Below, in pieces: positions 49,809 to 57,809 of a stretch of DNA of 64,000 nucleotides (position 1 is its first letter; each line of letters begins with the position of its first letter). The stretch lies in the NCBI GenBank assembly GCA_963660485.1, contig CAVKYH010000001.1, positions 1 through 64,000 on the forward strand, written 5' to 3'. Below the pieces are notes generated by a model. It ran no database searches. It saw only the letters and a program-made list of their open reading frames with translations, and was not told the origin of the DNA. The position numbers and the translations under genes are program-made. Source of the DNA: UBA6398 sp963660485. Its GTDB lineage: Bacteria > Bacteroidota > Bacteroidia > Bacteroidales > Bacteroidaceae.

Positions 49809-50666
49809 TCAATGTTCCAAAATGGCTTCCACGCATTTTTCCATGAGCCATTTGGGCGTGGAAGTCGCTCCGCAAATGCCCACGCTCGCGGCATTTTCAA
49901 ACCAGGAGTAGTCTATTTCGTCGGGAAGTTCGATGCAATGCGAACGCGGATTGACCTTGCGGCACGCTTCGTAAAGCACGTGGCCGTTGGAACTCTTCTT
50001 GCCGCAAACAAACAACACCACGTCATGACGCGACGCGAAGCGGGTAACCTCGGGCAGGCGATTGGCAACTTGGCGACAAATGGTGTCGTGCCATTCAAAC
50101 GTTGCCGGAGAAACAACGCGCGCCTTGATGTAATCCACAATGGCACGGAAATCTTCGAGCGCCCTCGTGGTTTGGGAATAAAGGCGAATGGAACGGGTGA
50201 AATCCAGTTTTGCGGCATCGTCCACGCTTTCTATCACAATGGCATGGCCTTCGGTTTGCCCCACAAGCCCCAACACTTCGGCGTGGCCCCGTTTGCCGAA
50301 AATAACAATCTGTACGTCGCCGCCTTCAGCGTATTCGCGGGCTATGCGCTGCTGCAAACGCAAAACCACAGGGCATGTGGCATCAACGATTTCAATGTTG
50401 TTTTCTTTCGCGATATGGTAGGTTTTGGGCGGTTCGCCATGGGCGCGGAGCAATACGCGGGCGTTTTTCAACGATTTCAGTTCGTCGTGCCCAATAGTCT
50501 GCATTCCGAGTTTTGCAAGTCGGTCGCATTCCATTCCATTGTGCACAATATCACCAAGACAATAGAACCTTTCGCCCGAAGAAAGCTTCTCCTGCGCCAG
50601 TTCAATGGCTCTCGTTACGCCGAAACAAAACCCCGAACCGTTGTCAATCTCTACATTTATTTTCAT
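49809..50666 (-). CDS. ispH: 4-hydroxy-3-methylbut-2-enyl diphosphate reductase
   Basis: A 285-residue enzyme of the last step of the MEP isoprenoid pathway, making IPP and DMAPP. The three cluster cysteines are in GFCFGVTRAIE, VDATCPVVLRLQQ and the C-terminal ASVGICGATSTPKWL region; conserved HGEPPKTY and TQTT-like SQTTRALE are also visible. ATG at 50666 overlaps the cmk stop as ATGA, which fixes the start. It is third in porQ-cmk-ispH. Confidence 0.96.
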   Translation of the reverse strand: MKINVEIDNGSGFCFGVTRAIELAQEKLSSGERFYCLGDIVHNGMECDRLAKLGMQTIGHDELKSLKNARVLLRAHGEPPKTYHIAKENNIEIVDATCPVVLRLQQRIAREYAEGGDVQIVIFGKRGHAEVLGLVGQTEGHAIVIESVDDAAKLDFTRSIRLYSQTTRALEDFRAIVDYIKARVVSPATFEWHDTICRQVANRLPEVTRFASRHDVVLFVCGKKSSNGHVLYEACRKVNPRSHCIELPDEIDYSWFENAASVGICGATSTPKWLMEKCVEAILEH

Positions 50667-51349
50667 TCCGCAGCTTGTCTGAAATGCTCGAGCAACCATT
50701 CGTCCTGTTCCGCAAGAGTAAGCGCGGAGTTGTCGAGAACGATAGCATCGTCGGCCTTTACAAGCGGCGAAACTTCGCGGTGGGTGTCGATATAGTCGCG
50801 CTGTTTTACGTTTTGGAGTATATCGTTGAAATCTACTTGGTCGCCTTTTTTAATAAGTTCGTCATAGCGCCTCTTCGCTCTCACCTCGGGCGAAGCAGTT
50901 ACGAATATCTTTAATTCTGCATCGGGAAACACCGTGCTTCCGATGTCTCTCCCGTCCATTACGATGCCTTTTGCTACGCCCATTTCGCGCTGTTGTGCCG
51001 TCAATGCCTCGCGGACGAACGGAATGGCAGCCACTTGGCTCACATTTTGCGATACATCGAGCGAACGAATTCTGTCTTCAACGTTCCGCCCGTTGAGATG
51101 CGTAATGATTCCGCCGTTTCCCGGATTTATTGTAAACGATATCTTTATTCCTGATATCTGCTTTTCGAGTGCAGAAGAATCGATGCCGTCTTGACTGATA
51201 AGGTCGTTTTCCAGACAAAACAGCGTTACGGCACGGTACATAGCCCCCGTGTCAATATATATATAGCCTATTTTTTTTGCCAGAGCGCGAGCCATCGTGC
51301 TTTTGCCGCACGAAGAATAACCGTCGATGGCTATGATGATTTTTTTCAT
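50663..51349 (-). CDS. cmk: cytidylate kinase
   Basis: A 228-residue kinase phosphorylating CMP and dCMP. It has P-loop IAIDGYSSCGKSTMARALAKK, nucleotide-site YIDTGAMYRAVTLF, MDGRDIGSTVFPDA and LID-like RAKRRYDELIKKG. It lies 52 bp after porQ and overlaps ispH by 4 bp (ATGA). This gene order recurs in Bacteroidota from memory. Confidence 0.97.
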   Translation of the reverse strand: MKKIIIAIDGYSSCGKSTMARALAKKIGYIYIDTGAMYRAVTLFCLENDLISQDGIDSSALEKQISGIKISFTINPGNGGIITHLNGRNVEDRIRSLDVSQNVSQVAAIPFVREALTAQQREMGVAKGIVMDGRDIGSTVFPDAELKIFVTASPEVRAKRRYDELIKKGDQVDFNDILQNVKQRDYIDTHREVSPLVKADDAIVLDNSALTLAEQDEWLLEHFRQAAE

Positions 51350-51401
51350 GTTCGAAATTATAATAAACGCCCGAAGTCATGAAACTACGAGCGTACAGTT
51401 T

Positions 51402-52379
51402 TTAAAGACAATAAGAAACGTTGGCAAGGAAAGAGGAAGCCGCCACATGATAACGGGCATAGCTTAAACCAAGTTTGAACTTGTTGAGTTTCAAACCGCC
51501 GCCGAGCGAAAAACCTGCCATATGGCCCGAACCCGCTGCCTTGAGTTCGTAAGCACGTCGGGCATTGTAACCAATGGAAAGGTAAACGTTCTCGGTAGGT
51601 ATGACATCGACGCCGACAACAAAGTGATTTAACAAAATTCGTCCGAAAGAGTTTTTCTTGCCGTCCTCGTTGTAATAATAATCGCTGCTCCAGCGGGTGA
51701 GGTCAACCATTGTAAGCGAAAATCTTACGGGTGCATGTTCCATACTCTTGGTTATTCCCATGTCGAGGTCAAATGGAAGATGTTCGCTTTTGTTGTCAAA
51801 TTTTTTGAGTTGCGCTCCTACGTTGCGCATTGCCACACCAAAGGAAAAATCTTTATCCTCATCGAAATAATTAAGTCCCACGTCAACCGCAACAGCACAG
51901 GCAGAATATTCCGCGTATTTGGAGTAGATGAAACGCATTGTGGCACCGCCGACCCATGCATTGGAAAGAGCGTAACTATATTGGGCCCCGATGCAAAAAT
52001 CTTTGGCCGAAACATCGCCCGTAGCCTGCCCCGTTTCATCAGTACGCTCAATGTCGCCATAGTTTATATAGTTCGCATTGAATCCGAGCGTATGTCTTTC
52101 GCCGACAGTGCTTACGTAAGATGCCGAAGCTACTGTAGAACCTTTGAGATAAGACATATAGTTCAGGTTTATTGTGTTGTTGCTCACGGAAGCAAGCAAA
52201 GCAGGATTTGTAAAAGCCAGAGTGGGATCGTCGTCCACCACAGAAACATTCATGCCTCCCAGTGCAGCCGCATGAGAAGACGTAGGCAATTTAAGGAAGT
52301 TGAATGTAGATGATTTCTCCTGCCCTTTTGCGCTTATGGCAAAGAGCAAAATAAATGTTAGCAGCGGGAGTTTTTTCAT
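51402..52379 (-). CDS. porQ: PorQ-like type IX secretion protein
   Basis: A 325-residue outer-membrane protein with signal peptide to about 19 (SAKGQ). It opens FNFLKLPTSSHAAALGGMNVSVVDDDPTLAFTNPALL, characteristic of PorQ/PorV-like barrels, and ends with an aromatic strand (LANVSYCL). PorQ works with PorZ in anchoring exported proteins to the surface. No other type IX gene is in the window. The name is based on motif and on the cmk-ispH neighbours. Confidence 0.85.
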   Translation of the reverse strand: MKKLPLLTFILLFAISAKGQEKSSTFNFLKLPTSSHAAALGGMNVSVVDDDPTLAFTNPALLASVSNNTINLNYMSYLKGSTVASASYVSTVGERHTLGFNANYINYGDIERTDETGQATGDVSAKDFCIGAQYSYALSNAWVGGATMRFIYSKYAEYSACAVAVDVGLNYFDEDKDFSFGVAMRNVGAQLKKFDNKSEHLPFDLDMGITKSMEHAPVRFSLTMVDLTRWSSDYYYNEDGKKNSFGRILLNHFVVGVDVIPTENVYLSIGYNARRAYELKAAGSGHMAGFSLGGGLKLNKFKLGLSYARYHVAASSFLANVSYCL

Positions 52380-52489
52380 TAAACCTCTAATTTTTGGAAC
52401 AAAGGTACATTTTTCTCGTTTATCTGACTTAATTTTGCATAGGCAAACTATTAATTCAGATTTCGCAGTGCGATTTCGCTATTATAAAC

Positions 52490-53299
52490 GTGTTGAATCC
52501 GCTTTTATTATCAAAAAAATGGTGCAATCTTGTTTTTGAAGGAAGAAACAAGGATTATGGAGCATACCAATTGAGGCGCAATGAAGGGAAATACCTGCTG
52601 CGCGCGTTGATAATAGTTGTAGGGATTTTTTTGTTGCTTGTCTTTTTACCTTTGATTGTTTTGAAATGGCAGGGCTATGTGGCTGAGAGAGATGCGAACG
52701 ATGCCATTGCCAATTTTTCAAAGCTGAAAGAGCCGGAACTCAAGAAAAATCATGAGTTGAAGGTTGTAGATGTGGCGCAAAAGATTAATGTGAAAAAAGT
52801 AAAGAATGCAATTAAATTTGTGCCTGAGATTTCGCCCGACGAAAAGGTTGAGTCGCAACTTATATTGGGCACAGATGAAACTGGAACCACTGAAAGTGGA
52901 CAGGTAGCCGTTGCAGTTCCCGACAGCACGCTTATGACTGATGCCGATGTGCCGACTGACGACCCTGGTATATCTACCAAATATTCTTCGCCCGTAGAAG
53001 TGGTGGAGCAGATGCCGCAGTTTCCCGGCGGGCTCAAGGCTTTGATGGAATGGCTCACGAAAAATTTGAAATATCCGCCGCTTTGTATGCGCGACAACAT
53101 TCAAGGGCGTGTGGAAGTCTCGTTTTATGTTGACAAAAACGGCAATATAAAAGAACCGCAAGTAACGAAAAAAGTACACCCGTTGCTTGATCGCGAAGCT
53201 CTTCTTACCGTAAAAAGAATGCCAAAGTGGCAACCGGGAAAGGTAAAGGGAAAAGTCAGCATCGTAAGGGTTACAATTCCCGTGGAATTCTGTTTGTAG
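52490..53299 (+). CDS. tonB: TonB energy transducer
   Basis: A 269-residue protein with one N-terminal membrane helix (LLRALIIVVGIFLLLVFLPLIVL, about 38-60), a periplasmic linker, and a C-terminal TonB domain (about 180-269: NLKYPPLCMRDNIQGRVEVSF, PKWQPGKVKGKVSIV). It couples the inner-membrane proton gradient to receptors such as the one at 528-2558. Upstream, TAATTTTG at 52430-52437 could be its -7 box. It runs into the polyprenyl synthase gene (35 bp) on the same strand. Confidence 0.92.
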   Translation: MLNPLLLSKKWCNLVFEGRNKDYGAYQLRRNEGKYLLRALIIVVGIFLLLVFLPLIVLKWQGYVAERDANDAIANFSKLKEPELKKNHELKVVDVAQKINVKKVKNAIKFVPEISPDEKVESQLILGTDETGTTESGQVAVAVPDSTLMTDADVPTDDPGISTKYSSPVEVVEQMPQFPGGLKALMEWLTKNLKYPPLCMRDNIQGRVEVSFYVDKNGNIKEPQVTKKVHPLLDREALLTVKRMPKWQPGKVKGKVSIVRVTIPVEFCL

Positions 53300-53334
53300 C
53301 CTTTTTGTTCCAATTTCGAAAAAACAATATTCCT

Positions 53335-54315
53335 ATGAATGTAAACACCTCTGCAGATTTTACAAGCCTTGTCAATAAGGCGCTCGAAAACATTGCGTAT
53401 CCTCAAAACCCCGAGGGACTTTACGAACCCATTAGTTACGTGCTTTCCATGGGAGGTAAGAGATTGCGGCCGGTTTTGTTGCTTTTGGTGAACGATATGT
53501 TTGGCGGCGACAAGACTGAGGCGCTTAAAGTGGCGCTCGCATTGGAAACATATCACAACTACACGCTTATGCACGACGATTTGATGGACAATGCCGACAT
53601 GAGGCGCGGAAAACTTGTGGTTCACAAGCGTTGGAATGAAAATACCGCCATACTCTCGGGCGACACGATGCTGGTATTGGCTTACAAACATCTGCTGGAA
53701 GCCAAAACAGACAAGATTCACGAGATTGCAAGTCTGTTTACGCGCACGGCAATAGAGATTGGCGAGGGGCAGCAATACGACATGAATTTCGAGAAACGCC
53801 TTGATGTGAGCGAGGGTGAATATATAGAGATGATTCGGCTTAAAACCGGGGTGTTTATAGCCTGTGCTGCCAAGATGGGGGCTATTCTTGGCGGAGCGGA
53901 TAGCGATACGGCGGAAAAATTATACAAGCTCGGCGAAACTATAGGGCTTGCTTTTCAGTTGCAAGACGACTATCTCGATGTTTACGGCGATACCAGGGTG
54001 TTTGGCAAGAAGATAGGCGGCGACATAACAAGCAACAAAAAAACTTACTTGCTTATCAAGGCGCTTGAAACGGCACAAGGCGATATGCGCTCCGATTTGT
54101 TGCGGTGGATAAACGCCGAAAGTTTCAACCGCGACGAGAAAGTTGCTGCCGTAACGGATATCTACAACGCGTTGGGCGTTGACAAAATTACCCAAAGCGC
54201 AATCAATGGATATTTTGAAGAGAGCCGCGCTATTTTCAATGAGATAAATGTGCCCGAAGAGCGCAAACACGAAGTTTGGAACTTCATTTCCTCGCTCATC
54301 GGACGCAAAAACTAA
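53335..54315 (+). CDS. polyprenyl (isoprenyl) diphosphate synthase
   Basis: A 326-residue trans-prenyltransferase. The first Asp-rich motif is in LMHDDLMDNADMRRGK and the second in FQLQDDYLDVYGD, with GGKRLRP and GGDITSNKKTYL also conserved. ATG at 53335 (MNVNTSADFT) is chosen; the frame extends upstream into tonB but without support. Chain length (C15, C20 or longer) cannot be told by eye. It uses the IPP/DMAPP made by the nearby ispH product and sits 6 bp before tatD. Confidence 0.93.
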   Translation: MNVNTSADFTSLVNKALENIAYPQNPEGLYEPISYVLSMGGKRLRPVLLLLVNDMFGGDKTEALKVALALETYHNYTLMHDDLMDNADMRRGKLVVHKRWNENTAILSGDTMLVLAYKHLLEAKTDKIHEIASLFTRTAIEIGEGQQYDMNFEKRLDVSEGEYIEMIRLKTGVFIACAAKMGAILGGADSDTAEKLYKLGETIGLAFQLQDDYLDVYGDTRVFGKKIGGDITSNKKTYLLIKALETAQGDMRSDLLRWINAESFNRDEKVAAVTDIYNALGVDKITQSAINGYFEESRAIFNEINVPEERKHEVWNFISSLIGRKN

Positions 54316-54321
54316 ATTCCA

Positions 54322-55107
54322 ATGAGGTTTGTAGAAACACATTCCCATATCTACGGCGAAGAATTTGCCGCAGATCGCGACGCTGTTGTGGAGCGTGCGG
54401 TAAAGGCTGGCGCTGAAAAAATATTCCTGCCCAACGAAAACGCGGAAACACTCGATTCCGTGTTGTCTCTATGCGAGAAATACCCCACGGTGTGCCACCC
54501 GATGATAGGTCTTCACCCGGAAGAAATAAAGGAGAACTATCTTTCGGTGCTCGAAGGCATGAAAAATCAACTCGAAACGCCCAATCCTTTTATTGCAATA
54601 GGAGAAGTGGGGATAGACTACCATTTTAGGGACGACAACAAGGCACAACAGAACGATGCGTTCCGCATACAGGCAGAATGGGCTGCGCATTATGAATTGC
54701 CGCTGATGATTCATTCGCGCGACTCGATAGACGATGTCGTTGCTACGCTTGATGATTGTAACGGGAAATCGCTAAGCGGTGTGTTTCACTGCTTCTCGGG
54801 TACAGAAGAAGACGCTGTGCGTTTTCTTCTGTACCCTGGTTTTTATCTCGGAATAGGAGGAATAGTAACGTTCAAGCGTTCCACTCTGCCGGAAGTGTTG
54901 CGAAACGTAGTGCCGCTTGAAAGAATTGTGCTCGAAACCGATTGCCCGTTCATGGCGCCCGTTCCCATGCGGGGCAAACGCAACGAAAGCGCATTCATTC
55001 CCTATATCGCAGAAAAGATATCCGAGATTTTTCAAACAACAACAGATGAAGTTTGCCGGATAACAAGCGAAAACGCAAGAAAAATATTCCCCAAAGCCTG
55101 GGAATGA
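54322..55107 (+). CDS. tatD: TatD-family metal-dependent hydrolase/DNase
   Basis: A 261-residue TIM-barrel enzyme with the usual metal ligands: HSHIYGEEF (strand 1), IGEVGIDYHF, PLMIHSRDSIDDVV, GVFHCFSGT and ETDCPFMAPVPMRG. TatD proteins are 3'-5' exonucleases or esterases; the cellular role is uncertain. It is last in the tonB-prenyl synthase-tatD group. Confidence 0.94.
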   Translation: MRFVETHSHIYGEEFAADRDAVVERAVKAGAEKIFLPNENAETLDSVLSLCEKYPTVCHPMIGLHPEEIKENYLSVLEGMKNQLETPNPFIAIGEVGIDYHFRDDNKAQQNDAFRIQAEWAAHYELPLMIHSRDSIDDVVATLDDCNGKSLSGVFHCFSGTEEDAVRFLLYPGFYLGIGGIVTFKRSTLPEVLRNVVPLERIVLETDCPFMAPVPMRGKRNESAFIPYIAEKISEIFQTTTDEVCRITSENARKIFPKAWE

Positions 55108-55217
55108 GTTTTTATTTTCGCAAAAACGGGTCTGTTTCGAAATAAAATCATAACTTTGCGCCCGGTTTGAAACAAACACGACGAGTTAGGGCATGAAACC
55201 CCAATCGGTCTTGACAA

Positions 55218-55305
55218 GGAAAGATGCTCGAGTGGTTGAAGAGGCACGCCTGGAAAGCGTGTAAACGCCTAAAGCGTTTCGGGGGTTCGAATCCCCCTCT
55301 TTCCG
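55218..55305 (+). tRNA. tRNA-Ser (anticodon GGA)
   Basis: The full cloverleaf is visible. The acceptor GGAAAGA pairs with TCTTTCC, and the anticodon stem CACGC/GCGTG encloses CTGGAAA (anticodon GGA). A long variable arm AAACGC/GCGTTT is typical of serine tRNA, and the T arm is GGGGG-TTCGAAT-CCCCC. The 3' CCA is not encoded (discriminator G is followed by CAA). Confidence 0.98.
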
Positions 55306-55312
55306 CAAAATG

Positions 55313-55348
55313 GAATCAGTAGGAATGAAAATTCCTGCTGATTTTTTT
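55313..55348 (+). terminator. terminator after tRNA-Ser
   Basis: Stem ATCAGTAGGAA with TTCCTGCTGAT (one G-T pair) around TGAAAA, followed by a T7 run. Confidence 0.88.
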
Positions 55349-55408
55349 GTTTTGTGGCGAAAAATATAATGCTTTGATATTGAGTTTTTTAAAACAATGT
55401 GAAATATG

Positions 55409-55513
55409 GCTTTTCCGATGTCAGACATAATTTAAATTCCAAGGCATCTAGTTTAAATTTGGTGGCCCGGAGTTTTTGCGAGATGCCTTGTAGTTTTTTC
55501 GACATCAGAATAC
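55409..55513. repeat. 21-bp modular repeat array, copy 13
   Basis: Five exact 21-bp units at 55409, 55430, 55451, 55472 and 55493. The words are GATGTCAGACATA, CCAAGGCATCTA, TGGTGGCCCGGA and GAGATGCCTTGTA. It is flanked by same-direction genes (tRNA-Ser and a phosphodiesterase). The stretch 55514-55675 holds nothing recognisable. Confidence 0.95.
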
Positions 55514-55676
55514 GGACAAAAAACTTCCCGGCGCGGCTTTTTGAAGTATCGTTTTGTCGAAGAAAATTCGTAGAAAAATGGGCGGAAAATTTAGGACGGG
55601 GGAGTGCTTCTCCGTGATGTGGTGTTAAGATTTGGGTAAGATTTTGCGGGAAGGAGAATTTGTGAGTGTTTCAACG

Positions 55677-55707
55677 TTGCGCGTTATGCGCAAAAGTGTT
55701 ATTTTTG
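55677..55707 (+). promoter_or_regulatory. promoter of the second phosphodiesterase gene
   Basis: TTG at 55677-55679, 20 bp, then TATTTTTG at 55700-55707. The ATG is at 55728, so the leader is very short. It supports that start over the in-frame ATG at 55632. Confidence 0.7.
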
Positions 55708-55727
55708 CTTTGTTAAACTTCAAAAAA

Positions 55728-56489
55728 ATGAAAAGTAGAATATTTGCAGTTTCTTTGTCCCTCCTTGTTTCGGGTTTTGCAATGGCTCAGACGCAGGTGG
55801 TGGCTCATCGTGGTTTCTGGACCACAGAGGGTTCGGCGCAAAACAGCATTGCGTCGCTCGTGAAAGCCGACTCGGTGAAATGTTATGGCAGCGAGTTTGA
55901 TTTATGGATTACAAAAGACGGAAAAATTGTGGTGCATCATGATGCGACAGTTGACGGACTTGTAATCGAAAACGAGAATTATGACGAATTGATGAAACAT
56001 CCGTTGGCTAATGGCGAGAAGATTCCTACGCTTGAGCAATATTTGCAGGCGTCGAAGAAACTTAAAACGCAGTTGATTTGCGAAATCAAGTCTCACAAAG
56101 ACGTGGCGCGTACTCTTACTTGTGTGGCAAAAACGCTCAAGGCTTTCAAGGACTACAAACTCACGAAACGCGTTACCTACATCACGTTTTCTTTGCCCGC
56201 TTTCGTGAAATTTCTTTCGGAAGTGCCCAAAGGTACGGAAGTTTACTATCTTAGCGGCAACCTCTCGCCCAAACAGTTGAAAGAGATGGGAGCAGCTGGC
56301 CTTGACTATTCGTGGGGCGATATCAAGAAGAACTGGAACTGGATTGACGAGGCTCACAAATTGGGGCTCAAGGTGAATATCTGGACTGTTGACGACAAGG
56401 AACAGATGAAAGAACTTGTGAAAGCCGGCGTTGACTATATCACAACAAACCAACCCGTAGTTTGCGACGAAGTGATAAAGCAAAATTGA
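55728..56489 (+). CDS. secreted glycerophosphodiester phosphodiesterase-family protein (second copy)
   Basis: A 253-residue protein from ATG 55728 (MKSRIFAVSLSLLVSGFAMAQ). GDPD motifs VVAHRGFWTTEGSAQNS, GSEFDLWITKDGKIVVHHDATVDG and CEIKSHK are present, and it ends with the barrel strand KVNIWTVDDKEQMKELVKAGVDYITTN. It is shorter than, and clearly divergent from, the 42733-43626 protein. It has its own promoter and terminator. Confidence 0.9.
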   Translation: MKSRIFAVSLSLLVSGFAMAQTQVVAHRGFWTTEGSAQNSIASLVKADSVKCYGSEFDLWITKDGKIVVHHDATVDGLVIENENYDELMKHPLANGEKIPTLEQYLQASKKLKTQLICEIKSHKDVARTLTCVAKTLKAFKDYKLTKRVTYITFSLPAFVKFLSEVPKGTEVYYLSGNLSPKQLKEMGAAGLDYSWGDIKKNWNWIDEAHKLGLKVNIWTVDDKEQMKELVKAGVDYITTNQPVVCDEVIKQN

Positions 56490-56513
56490 AATAATACATA
56501 TTTCCAAGCCTTT

Positions 56514-56568
56514 AAGGGCGCGTTTCTGTCGTATGAAAAATATGACGAAACGCGCTCTATCTTTTTGT
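56514..56568 (+). terminator. terminator between the phosphodiesterase gene and murG
   Basis: A long stem (GGGCGCGTTTC plus GTCGTAT paired with ATATGAC plus GAAACGCGCTC) from 56516 to about 56557, followed by TATCTTTTTG. Confidence 0.85.
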
Positions 56569-56574
56569 TGTTAT

Positions 56575-56608
56575 TTTGGTCGAAAGCAAATATTTATTAT
56601 TAATTTTG
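56575..56608 (+). promoter_or_regulatory. promoter of murG and the division cluster
   Basis: TTTG at 56575-56578, 22 bp, then TAATTTTG at 56601-56608, directly after the preceding terminator. The murG ATG is at 56668. Confidence 0.65.
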
Positions 56609-56667
56609 CATTAGACGAAATGTACGCAAACGCGAACTGCGAAAACGTAGCAAAACATTGTGAGATA

Positions 56668-57780
56668 ATGAGTAAAGAATTGAGAGTCATAATAAGCGGC
56701 GGCGGCACGGGAGGACATATTTTCCCTGCCGTTTCGATTGCCAATGCATTGAAGGAACTTTGCCCCGAAGCCAAGATTTTGTTTGTCGGCGCCGAGGGCA
56801 GAATGGAAATGCAACGGGTGCCTGCCGCAGGATATGAGATAAAGGGACTGCCTATATGCGGATTTGATCGCAAACATATTCTCAACAACATAAAAACACT
56901 GTTCAAGATTATGCAAAGCCGGCGTATCGCCAAGCGCATAATCAAGGAATTTCGCCCTATGGCAGCAGTGGGAGTGGGAGGATACGCCAGCGGACCTACG
57001 CTCGACGAGGCGCAGGCAATGGGAATTCCTACACTTATTCAGGAACAGAATTCCTATGCGGGGGTAACAAACAAGTTGCTCGCAAAGAAGGCTGACAAAA
57101 TTTGTGTGGCGTATGACGGAATGGAAAGATTCTTCCCTGCAAATAAAATAGTGCTGACCGGGAATCCCGTGCGCCAAAATCTTTTGGATTGTACGACGAG
57201 TCGTGAAGACGCAATAAAGTCGTTCGGACTTGATCCCGCGAAGAAAACGATTCTTATCATAGGCGGCAGTCTCGGCGCGAAGACGATGAACGATTCCGTG
57301 CTCAACAATCTTGTGCTTATCAAGCAGAGTAATGCGCAGTTCGTTTGGCAGACGGGCAAATACTATAGTGCTACGGTGAAAGAGGAACTTGCGAAAAGAG
57401 GCAAGCCCGAAAATCTCGCCGTAATGGAGTTTATTTCGGATATGACGGTGGCTTATCGCGCTGCCGACTTGGTGGTTTCGCGCTCCGGTGCAGGAAGTAT
57501 TTCCGAACTCAAACTTCTTGGCAAAGCAGCGATACTTGTGCCTTCGCCCAACGTGGCTGAAGACCACCAAACCAAAAACACTCTTGCGCTTACCACTCGC
57601 GATGCGGCTGTGTATGTGAAAGATGCAGAGGCTGTGCGCACACTGATTCCACGCGCTCTGAACGCAGTGGCAGACGATGCGCTGTTGGCAAAACTAAGTA
57701 AGAATATCAAAACCCTTGCTCACCCCGATGCTGCAAGAATAATCGCTCGGGAAGTGATAAAACTGGCAGAGGAAAAATAA
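56668..57780 (+). CDS. murG: UDP-GlcNAc:undecaprenyl-PP-MurNAc-pentapeptide GlcNAc transferase
   Basis: A 370-residue enzyme that makes lipid II at the inner face of the membrane. The N-terminal GGGTGGHIFPAVSIANAL loop (about 11-28), VGVGGYASGPT, and the donor-binding LIIGGSLGAKTMND and VVSRSGAGSISEL with VPSPNVAEDHQTKNT are all present. ATG at 56668 (MSKELRVI) is chosen because the conserved sequence begins immediately. It is the first gene of the cluster here; murD and ftsW are not upstream. Confidence 0.97.
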   Translation: MSKELRVIISGGGTGGHIFPAVSIANALKELCPEAKILFVGAEGRMEMQRVPAAGYEIKGLPICGFDRKHILNNIKTLFKIMQSRRIAKRIIKEFRPMAAVGVGGYASGPTLDEAQAMGIPTLIQEQNSYAGVTNKLLAKKADKICVAYDGMERFFPANKIVLTGNPVRQNLLDCTTSREDAIKSFGLDPAKKTILIIGGSLGAKTMNDSVLNNLVLIKQSNAQFVWQTGKYYSATVKEELAKRGKPENLAVMEFISDMTVAYRAADLVVSRSGAGSISELKLLGKAAILVPSPNVAEDHQTKNTLALTTRDAAVYVKDAEAVRTLIPRALNAVADDALLAKLSKNIKTLAHPDAARIIAREVIKLAEEK

Positions 57781-57809
57781 AAAGTACAAAACGATAAAAA
57801 CAGAAGATT

